This document shows, one piece after another, positions 25,588-33,425 of a stretch of DNA of 33,425 bases. The translations under genes were made by a program, and so were the position numbers. This DNA is from Prochlorococcus marinus (GTDB lineage Bacteria; Cyanobacteriota; Cyanobacteriia; PCC-6307; Cyanobiaceae): the NCBI RefSeq assembly GCF_001180325.1, contig NZ_CVSZ01000009.1, positions 1 through 33,425 on the forward strand. Reading direction: 5' to 3'. The notes under the pieces are model-generated. The model searched no databases and was not told the DNA's origin. It saw only the letters and a list, made by a program, of their open reading frames with translations. How positions within the stretch are numbered: position 1 is the stretch's first letter; every line of letters starts with the position of its first letter.

Positions 25588-26343
25588 ATGTATTACCTTG
25601 ATTTTTTCAAAAGACTTCTAAGCAGTCTAGTCATTGGCGGGCAAGCAATTAATTTTATCTTTAAGGGTAAAATTTCCAAAAATGATCTCTTTGAGCAACT
25701 TATGGAGTCAGGTCCTGGCAGTTTGTTAATTGTATTAATTACGGGAATTGCCGCAGGTACAGTTTTTAATATTCAAGTTGCATCACAACTTACAAGTATG
25801 GGGGTTTCAAGTGAAATTGGAGGTTTATTAGCAGTAGGCATGGCAAGAGAAATGGCTCCTCTACTAACTGCTACTTTAATGACTGGAAAGGTTGCAACTG
25901 CCTATGCTGCTCAACTGGGTACTATGAAAGTCACAGAACAAATTGAAGCAATAACCATGTTAAGGACCGAACCAGTCCAATATTTGGTAGTCCCAAGGTT
26001 ACTATCGATGGTAATAATGTCTCCAATTCAGTGTCTTTTGTTTTTATCTGTAGCTTTATGGAGTGGACAAATTTGGAGCACAATTTTTTATAAAGTTCCT
26101 CCAATAGTTTTTTGGACATCTGTAAGATCAGGCAATGTGAGTTTAACCAGTGCAGACTTAACTGCAATGTTAATAAAATCTGTAGTGTTCGGATTACTTA
26201 TTTCAATCATTGCTTGTGGATATGGACTTACAACCAAAGGAGGTCCAAAAGAAGTTGGAACAAGTACAACAGGTGCAGTTGTAATGACTCTCGTTACTGT
26301 ATCTTTAATGGATGTATTACTAACGCAAATTTTATTTGGATGA
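25588..26343 (+). CDS. mlaE: MlaE/TGD1-type ABC lipid transporter permease
   Basis: The 251-residue permease has about five to six transmembrane segments. The family core GPGSLLIVLITGIAAGTVFNIQVASQL, then EIGGLLAVGMAREMAPLLTATLMTGKVATAYAAQLGTMKVTEQIEAI, is the conserved EQxxAL-like coupling loop that contacts the ATPase. ITKRVVP-like PVQYLVVPRLLSMVIM and YGLTTKGGPKEVGTSTTGAVV follow. In bacteria MlaE moves phospholipids between the membranes with MlaD and MlaF; in chloroplasts TGD1 imports lipids. The ATPase and substrate-binding protein are not encoded in this window. The gene is followed after four bases by a DUF3119 gene. Confidence 0.92.
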   Translation: MYYLDFFKRLLSSLVIGGQAINFIFKGKISKNDLFEQLMESGPGSLLIVLITGIAAGTVFNIQVASQLTSMGVSSEIGGLLAVGMAREMAPLLTATLMTGKVATAYAAQLGTMKVTEQIEAITMLRTEPVQYLVVPRLLSMVIMSPIQCLLFLSVALWSGQIWSTIFYKVPPIVFWTSVRSGNVSLTSADLTAMLIKSVVFGLLISIIACGYGLTTKGGPKEVGTSTTGAVVMTLVTVSLMDVLLTQILFG

Positions 26344-26347
26344 TCCT

Positions 26348-26752
26348 ATGTTTAATACTAAATCAAAAAAAGAGGAGCCAGTAATAATATCTCCTTCATT
26401 TCAGTTACCAATCATTCTAATAGTTTTAAGTTTTATGCTTTTGTTTTTGAATATTGGTTCTTTACCAACAATAGTTTTTGCTTCTTTTAGCTTTTTTTTA
26501 TTACTTCAGTCATTCACCTTAAGAATAAAAATTACAAATGATGATTTTATCGTTTTACAATTAGGGAAAGAGATTAGAACTTTTCCATTCAAGAACTGGA
26601 TATCATGGAAATTCTTTTTCCCTATAATCCCAGGTATTTTTTATTTTAGAGAAAAGTCCAGTCCTCATTTATTACCAATTTTATTTAATCCAAAGCAATT
26701 AAAAGATGAGCTCATAAAAAAAGTTGACTCCCTAGAAATTAAAAATTCTTAA
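26348..26752 (+). CDS. DUF3119 family membrane protein
   Basis: The 134-residue protein has two adjacent hydrophobic segments (about 18-52, LPIILIVLSFMLLFLNIG and TIVFASFSFFLLL) and then a soluble domain, LRIKITNDDFIVLQLGKEIRTFPFKNWISWKFFFPIIPGIFYFREKSSPHLLPILFNP, ending in a helix (KQLKDELIKKVDSL). The DUF3119 assignment is from memory of cyanobacterial proteins that neighbour mlaE. The soluble part resembles a bacterial PH-like domain. I start at ATG 26348; an upstream TTG inside mlaE would add four residues. The spacing suggests cotranscription with mlaE. Confidence 0.78.
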   Translation: MFNTKSKKEEPVIISPSFQLPIILIVLSFMLLFLNIGSLPTIVFASFSFFLLLQSFTLRIKITNDDFIVLQLGKEIRTFPFKNWISWKFFFPIIPGIFYFREKSSPHLLPILFNPKQLKDELIKKVDSLEIKNS

Positions 26753-26787
26753 AATTCAGACTTTGCCTAATCATCAAAATTATTTAA

Positions 26788-27798
26788 ATGACCAATACAG
26801 AAATTTCCGACAATAATCCTGAAAAGGAATTAAAAATAGATAAGTCAATTTCAGATGATAAAACAAAACAAATTAGTAAGAAAAATACAACTCAAAATAA
26901 AAAAATTACACCGAAAAACGATAAATCAATTAAATCTTTTGATGAAATTTCTAACGAAATTTTTAGAGATCTCTTTTCAAAAAAAGATTCTTTAGTTAAA
27001 GAAATAAAAGAGTTAGAAGCAAAAAAAAATGAAATAGAAAAAGATATTGAGTCTAATTTTAAAGGACAGTCAGATAATATTGCTAAAAGAGTTAAAGGCT
27101 TTCAAGAGTACTTAACTGGAGCTTTGCAGAATCTTTCACAAAACGTAGAGAAACTTGAATTAGTTTCTCAACCAATAATCGTAAAGCCTTCTCCCCTTGA
27201 TGAGAAAAAGCAAGACAATAGCACAAATAATGTAGTTAATGTTCCTGCTCTTTCCGAGACATTTAAGCCAGATGAAGAGATTATAAAAAGTTGCTTTTCA
27301 AGTTTCACAGAACAACCCGACTTTTATGCAGAACCTTGGAAATTAAGAAGGAGTCTTGATTCCTCAGATATAGAAATTATGGATGATTGGTTCTTTAACA
27401 TGGGAGGAAGAGGTTCTCTTGAAAGTAGAGGATCTCGACAAAAAAATGCCTTGTTATCAGCTGGCTTAATATCTATTCTTGGCGAATTATATGGAGATCA
27501 ATTTCAGACTCTTATTTTAGCTTCGCAGCCTGAACGATTAGGTGAATGGAGAAGAATTCTTCAAGATTCACTTGGTCTAACAAGGGATGACTTTGGACCT
27601 AATAGTGGGATTGTTCTTTTTGAAAGACCTGAAGGTGTCATCGAGAGAGCTGATAGATTAGAAGCGAATGAAGAATTGCCATTTATTATCATTGATGCAG
27701 CAGAAACCTCTGTTGAAATTCCAATACTTCAATTCCCATTATGGGTTGCATTTGCTGGTTCAGATAATGAAATTTACGATGATCTTGAACTAAACTAA
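26788..27798 (+). CDS. DUF3086 family protein
   Basis: The 336-residue soluble protein begins with a ~50-residue Lys/Asn/Asp-rich disordered segment, continues with a coiled coil (about 51-125, [23 protein letters not shown]), then a linker rich in Pro/Ser, then a compact C-terminal domain (about 170-336) with [53 protein letters not shown], which is highly conserved in cyanobacteria. No catalytic motif is visible; function unknown. It sits 35 bases after the DUF3119 gene and five bases before plsY, suggesting a role tied to membrane lipids. Confidence 0.82.
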   Translation: MTNTEISDNNPEKELKIDKSISDDKTKQISKKNTTQNKKITPKNDKSIKSFDEISNEIFRDLFSKKDSLVKEIKELEAKKNEIEKDIESNFKGQSDNIAKRVKGFQEYLTGALQNLSQNVEKLELVSQPIIVKPSPLDEKKQDNSTNNVVNVPALSETFKPDEEIIKSCFSSFTEQPDFYAEPWKLRRSLDSSDIEIMDDWFFNMGGRGSLESRGSRQKNALLSAGLISILGELYGDQFQTLILASQPERLGEWRRILQDSLGLTRDDFGPNSGIVLFERPEGVIERADRLEANEELPFIIIDAAETSVEIPILQFPLWVAFAGSDNEIYDDLELN

Positions 27799-27803
27799 GC
27801 TTT

Positions 27804-28397
27804 ATGAATATCTTAATAATTTTTGCAAGTTATCTTTTAGGATCACTTCCGACAGGTTTTTTAATTGGGAAATATCTCAAAAATATAGATCTGAGAACTA
27901 TAGGTTCTGGATCTACAGGTGCCACAAATGTATTAAGAAATGTTGGAAAATGGCCAGCACTTTTTGTATTTATCATTGACGTTGGGAAAGGCCTTATTGC
28001 AGTAAAAATTGCCCAATATTACACAGATCAAGGATTAATAGAAGTTATAGCAGGGATATCCGCTATCTCAGGACATATTTGGCCAATATGGCTTAGAGGT
28101 AAAGGAGGGAAAGCTGTTGCAACTGGATTAGGTATGTTTTTAGCTCTTTCTTGGAAAGTTGGACTCGCATCTCTCGGCATTTTTTTAATAGTTCTAACAA
28201 AAACTAAATTTGTTTCTTTATCAAGTATTTCAGCTGCAATCTTACTTCCTATTTTTATGTTTTTTTACCTAGGTAAATTTATGCACTCATACTTTTTTAT
28301 AAGTTTAATTGTTGCATTATTAGTAATCTGGAAACATAGAACAAACATAACAAGATTGCTTAAGGGAGAAGAATCCAAAATTAATCAGAATCAATAG
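27804..28397 (+). CDS. plsY: Acyl-phosphate:glycerol-3-phosphate acyltransferase
   Basis: Integral membrane enzyme that makes lysophosphatidate from acyl-phosphate and glycerol-3-phosphate, the first step of phospholipid and thylakoid glycolipid synthesis. In the 197-residue protein, [36 protein letters not shown] carries the conserved motif 1 (residues 12-17) and the GSGNxGATN-type motif, here GSGSTGATN (about 33-41). [21 protein letters not shown] is motif 2. Five to six hydrophobic helices are present. The 3' end overlaps that of pyrF on the other strand by 17 bases. Confidence 0.95.
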   Translation: MNILIIFASYLLGSLPTGFLIGKYLKNIDLRTIGSGSTGATNVLRNVGKWPALFVFIIDVGKGLIAVKIAQYYTDQGLIEVIAGISAISGHIWPIWLRGKGGKAVATGLGMFLALSWKVGLASLGIFLIVLTKTKFVSLSSISAAILLPIFMFFYLGKFMHSYFFISLIVALLVIWKHRTNITRLLKGEESKINQNQ

Positions 28398-29112
28398 ATT
28401 TAAATATTTCTATTAGAGCTTTATTAGGATCTATAGCTTTTGAAATTGATCTGCCAATGACTAACTTAGAAGCACCATTATCTATAGCTTCATAGGGAGT
28501 CATAATTCTATTTTGATCATCTTTATTGTCAATATTTAATCTGATACCTGGTGTAATAAGTTCAAAATTATGCTTATAAATAGATCTCAACATTTTTACC
28601 TCCCAAGGGGAACAAACACATCCATCTAATCCTGCATTAAAAGACAACTTTGCAAGTCTCAATACATTTTCTTCAATTGAATTATTCCTATCAAGATCAG
28701 TTTGAAAATCTTCAAGAGAAAAGCTTGTTAAAACAGTTATTCCTACAACCAATGGAGGTTTTACACTGACTGAGGTAGCTCCTTCTATAGATGCTTTTTT
28801 AGAATCCTTTAGAGCTTTTAAACCTGCTGAAGCATGAATAGAAATTATATCAACTCCTAATTTTGAAACTTGGAAACATGCTGCACGCATGGTATTTGGA
28901 ATATCATGAAATTTTAAGTCTAAAAAAATTTTTTTATTTAAACCTTTTAATATTTCAATAACCCTTGGACCTTCCCTAACAAAAAGTTCTAAACCAACTT
29001 TAACCCACTTAATATTAGGACATTTTTCCAAAAGTAATTTTGCTTGACTTACATCTAATCCATCAATTGCCAATATTATTTTATCTGCTGAATTAAATCT
29101 ATTATTCATCAA
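28381..29112 (-). CDS. pyrF: Orotidine-5'-phosphate decarboxylase
   Basis: Final step of UMP synthesis: decarboxylation of OMP. The 243-residue TIM barrel shows AIDGLD (Asp17 as substrate-ribose contact), KVGLELF (38-44), the catalytic tetrad region [11 protein letters not shown] with Asp65, Lys67 and Asp70, GITVLTSFS, and the phosphate-gripping region LITPGIRL and LVIGRSIS. It is three bases downstream of tyrS on the same strand, so the two are cotranscribed with DUF1825. The convergent overlap with plsY leaves no room for a terminator between them. Confidence 0.95.
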   Translation of the reverse strand: MMNNRFNSADKIILAIDGLDVSQAKLLLEKCPNIKWVKVGLELFVREGPRVIEILKGLNKKIFLDLKFHDIPNTMRAACFQVSKLGVDIISIHASAGLKALKDSKKASIEGATSVSVKPPLVVGITVLTSFSLEDFQTDLDRNNSIEENVLRLAKLSFNAGLDGCVCSPWEVKMLRSIYKHNFELITPGIRLNIDNKDDQNRIMTPYEAIDNGASKLVIGRSISKAIDPNKALIEIFKSIDSD

Positions 29113-29115
29113 TTT

Positions 29116-30354
29116 TCAGTTTTCAAACCTCTTAATTATTTTTTTTCCAATTTGCAAAATTTTTCCTTCCAAATCATTTTTTGAATTAAAAACTAAATCA
29201 GGATTTATTACTTTTTGACTATCAATTTTTACACCCCCACCTTTAATAGATCTTTTTGATTCGCTGCTAGATTTGAAAAGTTTTAGAGCACTCAATAAGT
29301 AGAAAAATTTTACTGGAAAAACTACTTCTTTTAAAGAAATCTCTGGAATTTCTCCAACTTTTTCTTTGTGTCCAAGGAATAATTTTTCGCAGTTTGATTG
29401 CGCCTTTAATGCTTCTTCGGCTCCATGGAATAAAGTAGTAACTTCTAAAGCCATTCTTCTCTGTAATTCACGAGGATTTGAGTTTTCCAGAAAACTTAAA
29501 TCTAATTCAGTAAGTAATTCAAAATAGGTGGGTATTATATTATCAGGTACTTTTTCTAATTTTGAATACATTGAAAGAGGATCTTCAGTTAAGCCGACGG
29601 TGTTAAATTCAGATTTACTCATCTTTTTAATTCCATCTAAACCAGTCAAAATTGGCAGCAGAACACCAAATTGAGGGTCTTGTTTAAAATGCCTTTGAAG
29701 GTCTCTTCCTATAGCAATATTAAATTTCTGATCTGTGCCTCCAAGCTCAATATCTGATTGAACAACTACTGAATCATAACCTTGTAATAGTGGATATAAG
29801 AATTCATGCAAAGCAATTGGGACTTGCGAAGTGTACCTTTTATTAAACTCCTCCTTAGCTAACATTTGACTAACTGTTGCACTCCCCATCAATTCAATTA
29901 TCGAATTAAGATTTAATCCTTTTAACCATTCGCTGTTATATCTAATTTCTATTCTATCTTTTGAATCAAAATCTAAAATAGATTCATTGGCTGGCTTTCC
30001 CATCCCTAGTTGGGTTAAGTATGTTTTTGCATTATCCTTAACTTGTTTTTCCGATAACTGAACTCTTGTTTTATTTTTTCCGGTTGGATCTCCAATTTGA
30101 GCTGTAAAATCCCCAATAATTAAAACTGCAATATGTCCATTATCTTGGAATGCCCTAAGTTTTTTAAACAATATGCTGTGCCCAAGATGAATATCGGTTC
30201 CAGTTGGATCGATGCCGAGTTTAACTCTTAATTTTTTATTATTTTTTTTCGCATGATCAATTATCTCCGAAAAGGTCTGATCTGTTCCCTTAATTGGAAA
30301 ATATTCTTCTATTCCTCTTGACAGCCATGATGGCAATTTTAAATTATCTGTCAT
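29116..30354 (-). CDS. tyrS: Tyrosyl-tRNA synthetase
   Basis: Class I aminoacyl-tRNA synthetase charging tRNA-Tyr. The 412-residue protein has the HIGH motif as HLGHS (56-60), [10 protein letters not shown] (88-97), the tyrosine-recognition region ([27 protein letters not shown], 187-213) and KMSKS (244-248). The C-terminus ends with an S4-like RNA-binding domain: [19 protein letters not shown] and [16 protein letters not shown]. It follows the DUF1825 gene by 19 bases. Confidence 0.96.
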   Translation of the reverse strand: MTDNLKLPSWLSRGIEEYFPIKGTDQTFSEIIDHAKKNNKKLRVKLGIDPTGTDIHLGHSILFKKLRAFQDNGHIAVLIIGDFTAQIGDPTGKNKTRVQLSEKQVKDNAKTYLTQLGMGKPANESILDFDSKDRIEIRYNSEWLKGLNLNSIIELMGSATVSQMLAKEEFNKRYTSQVPIALHEFLYPLLQGYDSVVVQSDIELGGTDQKFNIAIGRDLQRHFKQDPQFGVLLPILTGLDGIKKMSKSEFNTVGLTEDPLSMYSKLEKVPDNIIPTYFELLTELDLSFLENSNPRELQRRMALEVTTLFHGAEEALKAQSNCEKLFLGHKEKVGEIPEISLKEVVFPVKFFYLLSALKLFKSSSESKRSIKGGGVKIDSQKVINPDLVFNSKNDLEGKILQIGKKIIKRFEN

Positions 30355-30373
30355 GAAGCTTTAACCGTTAACT

Positions 30374-30697
30374 TTAAGAAGTTTTATCAAGTTCATCCTT
30401 CATTCTTATTAAGGTTTTATTCATTTGATCGAACATTTGATCAGGAGTAATCCCAAATTGACTTAACTGTGTCTTCAATTGTTCTACTGTCATTTTTGCT
30501 TGAAAATCTTCAGACAATTCAAATCTCTTCATGAAAACCTTATAACGATCCATAAGAGATTCCATTTTTTTTATAAACATTTTTTTCCCTTCTCTATCAA
30601 ATTTTCCATAATCAGAACCAAGTTTCATAAGTTCTTGGTAATCTGTAAAAAGCTTTTTAGCTTCTTCTTGAACGATGTCTGACTCAAAGAATCCCAT
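30374..30697 (-). CDS. DUF1825 family protein
   Basis: The 107-residue, highly charged, mostly helical protein begins MGFFESDIVQEEAKKLFTDYQELMKLGSDYGKFD, the signature of the cyanobacterial DUF1825 family; a longer start 11 codons upstream (MSLNLRSKKIE) is possible but I favour the MGFF start from the family. Central helices (EGKKMFIKKMESLMDRYKVFMKRFELS) and a C-terminal part (QLKTQLSQFGITPDQMFDQMNKTLIRMKDEL) look like a helical bundle. No catalytic motif. Function unknown. It is the first gene of the apparent DUF1825-tyrS-pyrF operon. Confidence 0.88.
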   Translation of the reverse strand: MGFFESDIVQEEAKKLFTDYQELMKLGSDYGKFDREGKKMFIKKMESLMDRYKVFMKRFELSEDFQAKMTVEQLKTQLSQFGITPDQMFDQMNKTLIRMKDELDKTS

Positions 30698-30847
30698 TTC
30701 TATTTTTTTACTTCGCAGATTAAGGCTCAACTACAAGATAACAAGAATCTTTAAAATTGATTAGAAGATTAATAAATTTTAGTTTATAAATAATTCTTTG
30801 ATTTATATTTTTTCAGAATTAAATTTAGTAGACATGTTTCATAAATA

Positions 30848-31459
30848 TTGGAAAAATTTAACGTAAATAATATTTCAAACCAAAATAGGCAATTTGAATT
30901 ATTTGGTTCAAATGTAAATACATCAATTAATTTTCAACACTCATATAATCTTAAAATCAAAGGCGAAATCCTAACTGAATGGAGGGAAAGAATATATAAT
31001 CACCAATTCAAAATTTTAAAAGATACTCAAAATAAAACTTTGCACCAAACAAGTCTTCCTATAAATACAATTTCCGATGAAAGAAAAATTGATCCGTTTT
31101 CCTTGCAGCCATTATCATTGAACTTTTGGAGAACCAATCAATATATACACAATGGGCCAGCAATGTATTTTGTAATTGACTCGATGGAGAGTTCTAAAAT
31201 AATCCTTTATATAGGAGAAACAAATTCAGCAAATAAAAGATGGAAGGGAGAACATGACTGTAAAAATTACCTCATGAACTATAAAGAAGCCCTAGCTCAT
31301 AACAAACTCTCAAGTCACCAAGATATTCGTTTCTTCTTAGATGTACCTAAAGAAGTAAAATTAAGACGTAAATTAGAACAGCAACTGATATATTTATGGT
31401 TACCACCCTTTAATAAAGAAACTCGAGATAGGTGGGCAACTACTTTCACAAACAATTAA
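30848..31459 (+). CDS. GIY-YIG-like nuclease family protein
   Basis: The 203-residue protein has a ~95-residue N-terminal part of unknown fold (HSYNLKIKGEILTEWRERIYNHQ) and a C-terminal GIY-YIG domain: GPAMYFVID (103-111, first strand), ILYIGET (119-125, YIG motif), the KRWKGEHDCKNY helix with Arg131 as the catalytic arginine, and LEQQLIYLWLPPFNKET, whose Glu177 matches the metal-binding glutamate and Asn189 the C-terminal Asn. The first motif is loose (MYFVID), so nuclease activity is likely but not shown. It starts with a TTG. The divergent neighbour is DUF1825, and pepA follows after 24 bases. Confidence 0.82.
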   Translation: MEKFNVNNISNQNRQFELFGSNVNTSINFQHSYNLKIKGEILTEWRERIYNHQFKILKDTQNKTLHQTSLPINTISDERKIDPFSLQPLSLNFWRTNQYIHNGPAMYFVIDSMESSKIILYIGETNSANKRWKGEHDCKNYLMNYKEALAHNKLSSHQDIRFFLDVPKEVKLRRKLEQQLIYLWLPPFNKETRDRWATTFTNN

Positions 31460-31483
31460 AAGTTAATTAAATCCATTTTCCAA

Positions 31484-32956
31484 ATGCAATTTTCCTCATT
31501 CCAAAAAAATCTAGATAACTGGCAAGGTGCTTCATTAATTTTTGGAGTTTTAGAGGAAGATATTGCAGGCCAACTTGAAAACATAAAATTTGTTATTGAC
31601 CCAAAATTATTACTAAAAAAAGTTACTCAAAAAAAATTTAAAGGAGAAAAAGGAAAAACTTTAAGCTTTGAATTTTTAGATCAAAAATTAGAAACTTTAT
31701 TCATAGTTGGTCTTGGCAAATCAAAAGACCTAAATAAAAGTGATATAGAAAACTCTATAGGAAATCTAGTTAGGAAAACTGTTGATAAAAATGAAAAAAT
31801 GAGCATCTTACTACCTTGGGAACTTATAAATTCACAACTAGAAATAAATCAACTAGCAGAGTCAATCAGATTATCTGCCTATAAGGACAATAGATTCAAT
31901 AAGAAAAAAGATGAAAAGACAGTTCTTAAAGAAATAGAGTTTTTGAATCTGAAAAAATTTGAGAATATTAGCTTTGAAGAGACAGCACAAATATGTGAAG
32001 GTGTAGAACTAGCAAGAAGACTTGTAGCCGCCCCTCCAAATAGCCTTACTCCTCAGGAAATGTCTATTCAAGCTTCTCAAATAGCTAAAGATCATGGTTT
32101 GGGAGTAAAAATTTTAGAGGCAAAAGATTGTGAAGATCTAGGGATGGGTGCATATTTAGCTGTAGCAAAAGGGTCTGATCTAGATCCTAAATTTATACAT
32201 CTTACTTTAAAGTCAGAGGGACCTATAAAAGAAAAGATTGCGCTTGTTGGGAAGGGTTTAACCTTTGATTCTGGAGGATACAATCTAAAAGTGGGAGCCT
32301 CTCAAATTGAAATGATGAAATATGATATGGGCGGAAGCGCTGCAGTTTTAGGCGCAGCAAAAGCACTTGGGGCAATAAAACCAAAGGGATTAGAAATTCA
32401 TTTTATTGTGGCATCTTGCGAAAACATGATAAATGGATCTGCAGTACATCCTGGGGATGTAGTTAAAGCATCTAATGGTAAGACAATTGAAATAAATAAC
32501 ACTGATGCAGAGGGTAGACTCACATTAGCGGATGCTTTAACTTACGCATCAAATTTAAAACCCGATTCAATAATAGATCTCGCCACTTTAACAGGAGCTA
32601 TTGTTGTTGCATTGGGGAATGATGTAGCTGGATTCTGGAGCAATAATGATGATCTAGCAAATGACCTAAAAGCTGCATCAGCTCTGTCTGGAGAAGAATT
32701 ATGGCAAATGCCTTTACAAAAATCTTATAAAGAAGGTTTAAAGTCTCATATAGCTGATATGAAAAATACAGGTCCTAGAGCAGGTGGGTCAATAACTGCT
32801 GCTTTATTTTTAGAAGAATTCTTTGATAAAGATATTAAATGGGCTCATATTGATATTGCTGGGACTTGTTGGACTGATAAGAATAAGGGAATAAACCCAT
32901 CAGGTGCAACCGGTTTTGGAGTTAAAACTCTCGTGCAATGGATTAAAAATAAATAA
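31484..32956 (+). CDS. pepA: Leucyl aminopeptidase (M17)
   Basis: Cytoplasmic dinuclear-metal aminopeptidase, hexameric in known members, removing N-terminal residues in peptide turnover. The 490-residue protein shows the C-terminal catalytic domain with [15 protein letters not shown] (Lys257, Asp262, Lys269), [10 protein letters not shown] (Asp281), and the signature NNTDAEGRL (Asp341, Glu343, and Arg345), all equivalent to the metal ligands and bicarbonate-site Arg of E. coli PepA. The N-terminal ~150 residues are the variable macro-like domain. It probably follows the GIY-YIG gene in one transcript; msrA is convergent 12 bases downstream. Confidence 0.96.
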   Translation: MQFSSFQKNLDNWQGASLIFGVLEEDIAGQLENIKFVIDPKLLLKKVTQKKFKGEKGKTLSFEFLDQKLETLFIVGLGKSKDLNKSDIENSIGNLVRKTVDKNEKMSILLPWELINSQLEINQLAESIRLSAYKDNRFNKKKDEKTVLKEIEFLNLKKFENISFEETAQICEGVELARRLVAAPPNSLTPQEMSIQASQIAKDHGLGVKILEAKDCEDLGMGAYLAVAKGSDLDPKFIHLTLKSEGPIKEKIALVGKGLTFDSGGYNLKVGASQIEMMKYDMGGSAAVLGAAKALGAIKPKGLEIHFIVASCENMINGSAVHPGDVVKASNGKTIEINNTDAEGRLTLADALTYASNLKPDSIIDLATLTGAIVVALGNDVAGFWSNNDDLANDLKAASALSGEELWQMPLQKSYKEGLKSHIADMKNTGPRAGGSITAALFLEEFFDKDIKWAHIDIAGTCWTDKNKGINPSGATGFGVKTLVQWIKNK

Positions 32957-32968
32957 CTATATTTAAAA

Positions 32969-33425
32969 TCATTCAGTCCAAAGATTTATTGATCTAGCGT
33001 TATCCCCCCATAATTTATCCAATCTCTGATCTCTCCCACATGAGAATCTATAGAACTTATATTTTAATTCATTTCTCTCAGCAAAATCCTGATGATATTC
33101 TTCAGCTAACCAAAATTTCCCTTTTAATTTTAGTTCTACAGATATTTTTTCTAATGGCAATCGCAATTCATTAGAGGCCGAAAGAATTGCATTTTTTTGC
33201 TTCACTTTCCTCAATTTCATCTTTGAAAAATATCACTGGCCTATAAGAATCTCCACGATCACAAAATTGACCCTTGCCGTCTAGAGGATCAATATTTCTG
33301 AAATAAAGCCTAAGTATCTCGCTTAAAGTTACCAATTTGGAATCATAGTTTACCAAAACAACTTCCTGATGTCCTTCATGATTGAAATAAGTAATCCGAA
33401 CACTACAGATTTTATTAACATTGCA
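32969..33425 (-). pseudogene. msrA: Peptide methionine sulfoxide reductase MsrA, frameshifted and cut by window end
   Basis: MsrA repairs methionine-S-sulfoxide in oxidised proteins. Two overlapping minus-strand frames together encode its middle and C-terminal parts. The first (33425-33171) reads ICSVRITYFNHEGHQEVVLVNYDSK, then SEILRLYFRNIDPLDGKGQFCDRGDSYRPVIFFKDEIEESEAKK. The second (33220-32969) continues AILSASNELRLPLE... FWLAEEYHQDFAERN... GRDQRLDKLWG. The join falls on a run of seven A (plus-strand T 33192-33198), where losing one A or adding two restores the full frame. The N-terminal part with the GCFWG catalytic Cys is beyond the window. This may be a true pseudogene, a sequencing error or a slippage site. 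Confidence 0.85.

Overview
The window looks like part of the chromosome of a high-light-adapted Prochlorococcus. The DNA is very AT-rich and genes are packed with few gaps, often overlapping. Cyanobacterial markers include a high-light-inducible (Hli) protein, a ClpR/ClpP pair, a PIN-TRAM membrane protein, DUF1825, DUF3086 and DUF3119 proteins, and an SRP RNA gene next to ftsZ. The genus is inferred from gene content and order; no database search was run. Most genes are housekeeping genes. I see no phage, transposon, CRISPR array, toxin-antitoxin module or defence island.

Layout. 1-4.9 kb: a partial SpoU-type RNA methyltransferase (-), then murA, two tiny overlapping membrane-peptide genes (-), tRNA-Leu(CAA), argD and folC. 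4.9-7.6 kb: a minus-strand pair, an FAD-binding oxidoreductase and a cytosine-deaminase-like amidohydrolase. 7.7-12.9 kb: tRNA-His, miaB, ddl, a small membrane protein, ftsQ and ftsZ, which form a cell wall and division block, followed by the SRP RNA gene (-). 12.9-19.6 kb: panB, convergent hemW, then PIN-TRAM, clpR, clpP, ilvC and cobD (cbiB) on the plus strand. 19.6-22 kb: an accessory-like stretch with an Hli gene, several small membrane or secreted proteins of unknown function, the HU gene with a clear terminator and an attenuator-like leader, and about 400 bases without a convincing gene. 22-25.6 kb: glycogen debranching enzyme, tRNA-Gly(UCC) and a GPH-family sugar transporter. 25.6-28.4 kb: MlaE-type lipid permease, DUF3119, DUF3086 and plsY, a possible membrane-lipid cluster. 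28.4-30.7 kb: the minus-strand operon DUF1825-tyrS-pyrF. 30.8-33.4 kb: a GIY-YIG-like protein, pepA, and msrA (-) broken by a frameshift at a run of seven A and cut by the window end.

The observations most worth a second look are the msrA frameshift at a homopolymer, the absence of any standard start codon for the SpoU methyltransferase, the two ATGA-coupled membrane micropeptide ORFs, a 45-residue ORF next to HU, competing hairpins in the HU leader, and argD starting five bases after a tRNA. None of these amounts to a demonstrated new system.
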